A DNA stretch of 18,392 nt from an uncultured bacterium (lineage in GTDB: Bacteria; Cyanobacteriota; Vampirovibrionia; Gastranaerophilales; Gastranaerophilaceae), in contig URHD01000040.1 in NCBI GenBank assembly GCA_900547585.1, forward strand, positions 1-18,392, given 5' to 3'. The notes beneath the pieces were generated by a model that was given only the letters and a program-made list of their open reading frames with translations, did not search any database and was not told the DNA's origin. This document shows positions 14,610 through 18,392 of the stretch, piece by piece (within the stretch, counting starts at the first letter, position 1; each line of letters opens with the position of its first letter). Both the position numbers and the translations under genes were made by a program.

Positions 14610-15881
14610 TCATAACGCGCTGACAGAATCAACGCCCATTTCTTTCAATATAGCAATATAAGTGTTGTAATAAACACCGACAGCGTTGATATATTCATTC
14701 AGATACTCTTGATGGGTGTGCTCGTTTATAATCAGGTTCATCAAATTAGCCTGCCCTTTTTGATAACGTGCTTTTGCGAGTTTTAGAATTTCCTTTGATT
14801 CGTCAAGAATGTCGCTGTAATGCTCAACATTCTCTTTTGCAATCAAAAATTTGTCATAATTCGTTTTCAGCGTGTTTTTAGTAATGTTTACTCGCGCTTT
14901 GTAATCAAGTTCTGTCTGCTCAATGGCAAGCTTGGCACTTTCAATCTCGGGTGTATAGCGGTAAAGTACGGGCATATCCGCACCTACGGCAACAAAAGCG
15001 CCTGTGAGATGTTCGCCGTCGGATTTGTCACCCATTGAAAAAGCATACCCCCCGCCGACTGACACATCCGGAATTCTGTTTCTTTTGGCAACTTGCAGCT
15101 CTTTTTTGCTTTTTTCTATGTTTAATTTGGCAAGCTGTAAATCATGCCTGTGCTCCATTGCCATTTTTTCAGCCTCATCATAAGAAGGCACCTCGATTTC
15201 GTTCAAAAATGACTTGTCAAAAAGAGAATCTTCAAGCGAGTCATAGAAAGTGTCATTATTTTCAAGGTTTAGCACCCTGTTAAAATTGTATCTGGCTGTT
15301 TTTACGTTTGCTTTTGCTTTGTTAATCGCAATTAGCTGCTTTTTAAGCCTCATATCAGCCTGTAGAAACTCGATTTTGTAGTTTTCCGAGTTCTGCGGTT
15401 TTTCTTTTGCAAGCCGCAGCATTTCTTCAAGTAGCTCTTTTCGCTCTTCCATAATTTGAAGCTCGGATTTAGCCTGCAAAAGGTTGAAATAGGCGGTTCT
15501 GATTTTTAATTTCAGCTCAAACTCATAATACTGCACGCTCTGAGAAACAGCTGAAGCGTTTACAATTGCGGCATCTTTTCTTGCGCCTCTTTTGGCTATT
15601 TCAAGCGGCAAAATAACACCCACTTGGCTTGAATTTGCGTTTGAGATTTTACCGGTAAGAATGTTGGACTGGATTTGCGGATTTTTGAGCTTGTTAGCTG
15701 ATTTAATCTGATATTTTGCGATTCCGAGGCTTTTTCTTTTCTCCTGAAGCCCGATGTTGCCATTTACAGCCATTTCCATTGCCGTAGGCAAAGAAACCCT
15801 GTTTTCCGGCGGCACTGTTTCACCTAAAACGGGCAGTATAGTCGTAAATCCCAGTATTAATGTTATCAATGTCTTTTTCAT
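14610..15881 (-). CDS. TolC-family outer-membrane efflux protein (CzcC-like)
   Basis: Outer-membrane channel of the OEP/TolC family that serves as exit duct for RND, ABC or MFS pumps. The 423 aa begin with a Sec signal peptide MKKTLITLILGFTTILPVLG, with cleavage likely after Gly20. Two OEP repeats follow (about 30-215 and 235-415), made of long Ala/Lys/Glu/Leu coiled-coil helices (LKLKIRTAYFNLLQAKSELQ, QTELDYKARVNITKNTLKTN) and the strand segments SNILTGKISNANSSQVGVIL and IPDVSVGGGYAFSMG, as in CzcC-type members. The C-terminal helix contains ARYQKGQANLMNLIINEHTH, close to the family's G-x-x-x-x-x-x-L repeat end. No pump or adaptor is within the window. It is preceded by an extended -10 (TGCTATAAT) only 10 nt from ATG and has no ribosome-binding site, suggesting a very short or absent leader. 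Confidence 0.9.
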   Translation of the reverse strand: MKKTLITLILGFTTILPVLGETVPPENRVSLPTAMEMAVNGNIGLQEKRKSLGIAKYQIKSANKLKNPQIQSNILTGKISNANSSQVGVILPLEIAKRGARKDAAIVNASAVSQSVQYYEFELKLKIRTAYFNLLQAKSELQIMEERKELLEEMLRLAKEKPQNSENYKIEFLQADMRLKKQLIAINKAKANVKTARYNFNRVLNLENNDTFYDSLEDSLFDKSFLNEIEVPSYDEAEKMAMEHRHDLQLAKLNIEKSKKELQVAKRNRIPDVSVGGGYAFSMGDKSDGEHLTGAFVAVGADMPVLYRYTPEIESAKLAIEQTELDYKARVNITKNTLKTNYDKFLIAKENVEHYSDILDESKEILKLAKARYQKGQANLMNLIINEHTHQEYLNEYINAVGVYYNTYIAILKEMGVDSVSAL

Positions 15882-15891
15882 TCGGATATAA

Positions 15892-15900
15892 ATTATAGCA
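15892..15900 (-). promoter_or_regulatory. Extended -10 promoter of the TolC-like gene
   Basis: On the minus strand TGCTATAAT (15900-15892) is a perfect extended -10; no -35 is recognisable. Only 10 nt lie between it and ATG at 15881, so initiation at the usual distance would leave a leader of about 0-4 nt. It sits in the 28-nt gap after the 117-aa gene, so co-transcription from upstream is also possible. Confidence 0.5.
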
Positions 15901-15909
15901 TGAAAGTTT

Positions 15910-16263
15910 TTAATCGGCTATTTTTATCTTAAAATTTTGAATTGCCTCACCGCACAAGAGTTTGCGCTGATTTTCAAGATTGTTTTTTACGGCAAAAATC
16001 CAGCCTGTTTTCGGGTTAACAAAGAGGAAAAAAGCCGCTTCGCTCTCCAGAATGCGCTGCCTGCTGTCGATTTGGAGCTCGCCTTTGTCAGAAAGCTCAA
16101 ACATTGTAAAAGAAAGCGGTGAAGTCACGTGACTGTCGATAAAAGCGTCGAATTTTGTATTTCTCTGCTTTGTCATGTCCCTTAAAAGCGGTTCGCCTTT
16201 GTAGGTTGTGCACCATTGATAGAGTCTGGTAATAATATTATCAATTCTATCTGACAAGCTCAT
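15910..16263 (-). CDS. 117-aa protein of unknown function, overlapping the diguanylate cyclase gene
   Basis: A small soluble protein with no signal peptide. It has an N-terminal helix (SLSDRIDNIITRLYQWCTTY) and then an alternating strand pattern: SPLSFTMFELSDKGELQID, SEAAFFLFVNPKTGWIFAVK, AIQNFKIKIAD. I recognise no family. The compact beta-rich core could be a small sensory or partner domain. Its ATG lies 17 nt inside the end of the upstream GGDEF/HD-GYP gene, in a different frame, so the two are almost certainly co-translated, and it may act with that signalling protein (inference). A weak GGGG ribosome-binding site lies about 8 nt before ATG. The TolC-like gene starts 28 nt downstream. Confidence 0.75.
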   Translation of the reverse strand: MSLSDRIDNIITRLYQWCTTYKGEPLLRDMTKQRNTKFDAFIDSHVTSPLSFTMFELSDKGELQIDSRQRILESEAAFFLFVNPKTGWIFAVKNNLENQRKLLCGEAIQNFKIKIAD

Positions 16264-18190
16264 TCAAAAGCCCCACAAATTCTTCTACAACTTTTTCGTT
16301 CCATTTTTTGCCCGATTCCCGGGTGATTACGTCAATGATTTTTTCGTTTGACATAGCTTTTCTGTAAGGTCGATCCTGTGACATTGCCGTGTAAGCGTCA
16401 ATAAGCAGGATAATCTGCGAGGAAATCGGAATCTGGGCGCCTGATTTCTTGTTGGGATAACCGGTTCCATCCCAGTTTTCGTGGTGATTTTCGATTATCG
16501 GGATAATATCGGTTATTGAGCTTATTGGCTGGAGGATTTCCCTTGCTGCAATAATTGGATGTTCGTGAATTTTTTGCTTTTCATCGGGGGTTAACGGAGA
16601 GGTTTTGTTGAAAATCTCTTCCGGAATCATAATATTGCCGATATCGTACAAAAGCATTGCTATTTTCAGCCTGTCAATGTCTTCTTTTGATATTTCCAGT
16701 TTTTTGGCAAGTTTTATGGCCAGTGAAATTTTTGATTTTGTTGTGCCGCTTGAAATTGACGGATTGTATGATTTTGAAATCATATCTACGATTGAATAAA
16801 GCGATTCTTTTGCCTGCCTTGAGTTTTCATGGACAATATCAAGTTTTGAGGTCAATTCTCTGGTTAATTCTTCCGGAACAGGTATTCTGCGCTTGTTTAA
16901 AATATCCATAAATGCGCCGTAAGCAACTTCCTGCCAGCTTTCTTCTTCGTTTTGCTTTGCAATGGTTACGCGGTTTCTTCCGTTTATTTTTGAGCGATAC
17001 ATTGCCTGGTCGGTCATTTCGACCAGCTCATCAACGTTCATAGAATGCTCGGGATAGGTTCCTACGCCGATACTTGCGGTGATTTTGCCGATTTGGGGAA
17101 CTTCTTCGTTCTCAATCGCAGCTCTGATACGCTCTGCTGCAACCATCCCGCCGTTTGAGTCAATACCCGGAAGTAAAATGCTGAATTCTTCTCCTCCGAG
17201 CCTCGCAGGAATATCAATTGAGCGTGCATTCTTCTTCATAACGTCGGCAATCGCTTTGATTGCGATATCTCCCGCCATATGCCCGTAAGTATCATTTATT
17301 TTTTTCAAATAATCCAAATCCAGGCTTATTATAGTGAATGGCTGGTTTAAGCGTCTGGCACGGTCTGCTTCTTTTTTCAATTCTTCCGAGAAATAACGCC
17401 TGTTGTACAGCTCTGTCAATGAGTCAGTGACCGCTTCTTTCTTCATTGTTTCAAAAAGGTTAGCGATAGTTATTGCCATTTCTACCTGATTGGCAAAAAG
17501 GCTTAAAAAATTTAATTCTTTGTCGGTTACGCCCTCTCTGGGCGAAAATACCATCATTACGCCGAAAGGATTTTGATTTTGAAACAGAGGTATTATAATA
17601 AGAAATTTACTCACTCCGAGTTTGTTAATCTGTTGTATTTTTTCAGCGTCAATATCAATCAGCAGGTTGTTAATTACCTCTAAATATTCTTTTGTGTAAA
17701 GTATTTTGTGCTCTTTGAGGCATCTTGCGATGGGCGAGGCTTCATCGTACCTCAGACGGTAATTTTCAAAATCGCCTCCGGCATGCGCCTGAAGGGCTTT
17801 TAATATAGGGCTCATTGAAAACGCTTTAATATTAAAGAAAAAGCCGTTTTCATCTTCATTCAGCTTTAAAATTGTGCTGTTAATGTACCCCATTTCGCCG
17901 TGGAGCGAGTTAACCAGCTTGTCGAGAACAGAAGCCAGCGGCTGCGATGAATTCATTAGCTCCCAAACATGTTTTAAGGTCAAAAAAGCCTTATTTGCCT
18001 GGTCGAGCTCCTGTGTCCTTTCTAATATTTCCTGCTCAAGCGCCAGATTTCGTTCATAAACCTCCAGAAAATCCTTTTTGTTGGTGGAAATGCTGTATTC
18101 TATTTCGTTAACCTGCCGAACAAAGTCTTTTATTTTATTAAAAATGTCCATTAAAACGTTTTGAATGCTTTCAACTATTTTTATTAACAC
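16247..18190 (-). CDS. Diguanylate cyclase with GAF sensor and degenerate HD-GYP domain
   Basis: Cytosolic cyclic-di-GMP signalling protein, 647 aa. Residues about 1-70 are coiled-coil. About 80-245 is a GAF-type sensor (FLIIIPLFQNQNPFGVMMVF). About 250-410 is a GGDEF domain with an intact active site RLGGEEF (330-336), the substrate/metal motif SLDLDYLKKINDTYGH, and an inhibitory I-site RSID (323-326), so it should make cyclic-di-GMP with product feedback. About 430-640 is an HD-GYP-like domain in which HD has become YD (Y515-D516), the upstream ligand histidine is replaced (SSGTTKSK near 480), but HEHP (542-545), HHENWDGTGYP (569-579) and D598 remain. Hydrolase activity is therefore doubtful. 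The start is GTG at 18190 with AGGG nearby; ATG at 18151 is the alternative. First gene of a cluster with the overlapping 117-aa gene. Confidence 0.93.
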   Translation of the reverse strand: MLIKIVESIQNVLMDIFNKIKDFVRQVNEIEYSISTNKKDFLEVYERNLALEQEILERTQELDQANKAFLTLKHVWELMNSSQPLASVLDKLVNSLHGEMGYINSTILKLNEDENGFFFNIKAFSMSPILKALQAHAGGDFENYRLRYDEASPIARCLKEHKILYTKEYLEVINNLLIDIDAEKIQQINKLGVSKFLIIIPLFQNQNPFGVMMVFSPREGVTDKELNFLSLFANQVEMAITIANLFETMKKEAVTDSLTELYNRRYFSEELKKEADRARRLNQPFTIISLDLDYLKKINDTYGHMAGDIAIKAIADVMKKNARSIDIPARLGGEEFSILLPGIDSNGGMVAAERIRAAIENEEVPQIGKITASIGVGTYPEHSMNVDELVEMTDQAMYRSKINGRNRVTIAKQNEEESWQEVAYGAFMDILNKRRIPVPEELTRELTSKLDIVHENSRQAKESLYSIVDMISKSYNPSISSGTTKSKISLAIKLAKKLEISKEDIDRLKIAMLLYDIGNIMIPEEIFNKTSPLTPDEKQKIHEHPIIAAREILQPISSITDIIPIIENHHENWDGTGYPNKKSGAQIPISSQIILLIDAYTAMSQDRPYRKAMSNEKIIDVITRESGKKWNEKVVEEFVGLLNELVR

Positions 18191-18209
18191 ACGCCCTGAC
18201 GGGCTCAGG
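18191..18209 (-). promoter_or_regulatory. Leader hairpin covering the ribosome-binding site of the diguanylate cyclase gene
   Basis: In the short leader (minus strand), cctga (18209-18205) pairs with tcagg (18199-18195) around gcccg. The 3' arm includes the CAGGG that would serve as ribosome-binding site for GTG at 18190. This could limit translation. The stem is short (5 bp plus one outer G-C across a bulge). Confidence 0.35.
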
Positions 18210-18215
18210 CTATTT

Positions 18216-18244
18216 ATTATACAACTTTTGATTTGAGTTGTAAA
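18216..18244 (-). promoter_or_regulatory. Sigma-70-type promoter of the diguanylate cyclase gene
   Basis: On the minus strand TTTACA (18244-18239) and TATAAT (18221-18216) are separated by exactly 17 nt, five and six matches to consensus. Transcription would start near 18209, leaving a leader of about 19 nt. Confidence 0.75.
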
Positions 18245-18344
18245 TTATACTTAAATTTAATATTTTTTTACAAATTACAAGAAATTTTGGGTTTTTTGGT
18301 GGATTCTCATCTGAAAAAATTTGATTATTATTATGAGGTCCGAG

Positions 18345-18386
18345 AAAAATTCGTGATAAGGAACGAAGTGACGTGAACGAATTTTT
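18345..18386. repeat. Inverted repeat at the window edge, possible terminator or dispersed repeat
   Basis: aaaaattcgt (18345-18354) pairs perfectly with acgaattttt (18377-18386); the 22-nt loop contains gaacgaa, which recurs at 18375-18381 with a 7-nt spacer. The AT ends could act as a terminator in either direction for a gene beyond the window. The region 18250-18344 shows nothing recognisable. Confidence 0.5.
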
Positions 18387-18392
18387 TGAGTG

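Noticed and set aside
14595..14627. Imperfect stem across the TolC-like gene stop
   Set aside because: Eight of nine pairs with a 15-nt loop and no T-run; probably chance.

Overview
The window looks like a core-plus-accessory stretch of a low-GC, Gram-negative-type bacterium from the non-photosynthetic cyanobacterial sister lineage (Vampirovibrionia/Melainabacteria, probably a gut Gastranaerophilales). This assignment is inference. The support is: a NusB of 223 residues opening MQARRAARELAL, a length and N-terminus I associate with cyanobacterial NusB; nusB directly followed by ftsY; outer-membrane features (a TolC-like protein and a lipoprotein); and two small proteins carrying an N-terminal P-(V)-S-F-[GK] motif that I associate with this group.

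Layout. 1-883 (minus) is a YD/YwqK-like repeat protein cut by the window edge. 979-2358 (minus) is a GltD/NfnB-type flavoprotein with its own terminator. 2517-4361 (plus) is a 614-aa Ala/Lys/Gln-rich heptad protein of unknown function. 4362-4614 is a dispersed-repeat block. 4615-6336 (minus) is a two-gene unit: a Bax-inhibitor-1-like membrane protein, then a TPR lipoprotein. Divergent from it, 6489-7268 (plus) is a TPR protein, followed by a second repeat block and a small sigma-70-family factor (7583-8209). 8232-9883 (minus) is the coupled pair nusB-ftsY. 9884-10318 carries two long, interleaved inverted repeats. 10319-13129 (plus) is ileS with a strong terminator. 13197-14580 (plus) holds two small proteins, one kinase-like and one GNAT-like, that share the N-terminal motif. 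14610-18190 (minus) is a cluster made of a GAF-GGDEF-HD-GYP protein, an overlapping 117-aa unknown and a TolC-like efflux protein.

How the genes fit. The housekeeping part covers translation (ileS), membrane targeting (ftsY), transcription antitermination (nusB) and nitrogen/redox metabolism (gltD-like). The accessory part is signalling and envelope: a diguanylate cyclase whose HD-GYP half has lost metal ligands, an outer-membrane channel, and an alternative sigma factor. The best candidates for something undescribed are the pair of divergent enzyme-like proteins with a shared N-terminal motif (13197-14580), the heptad-repeat protein at 2517-4361, and the A-B-A'-B' inverted-repeat element at 10031-10234. 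No tRNA, rRNA, CRISPR array, IS transposase or phage gene was seen.
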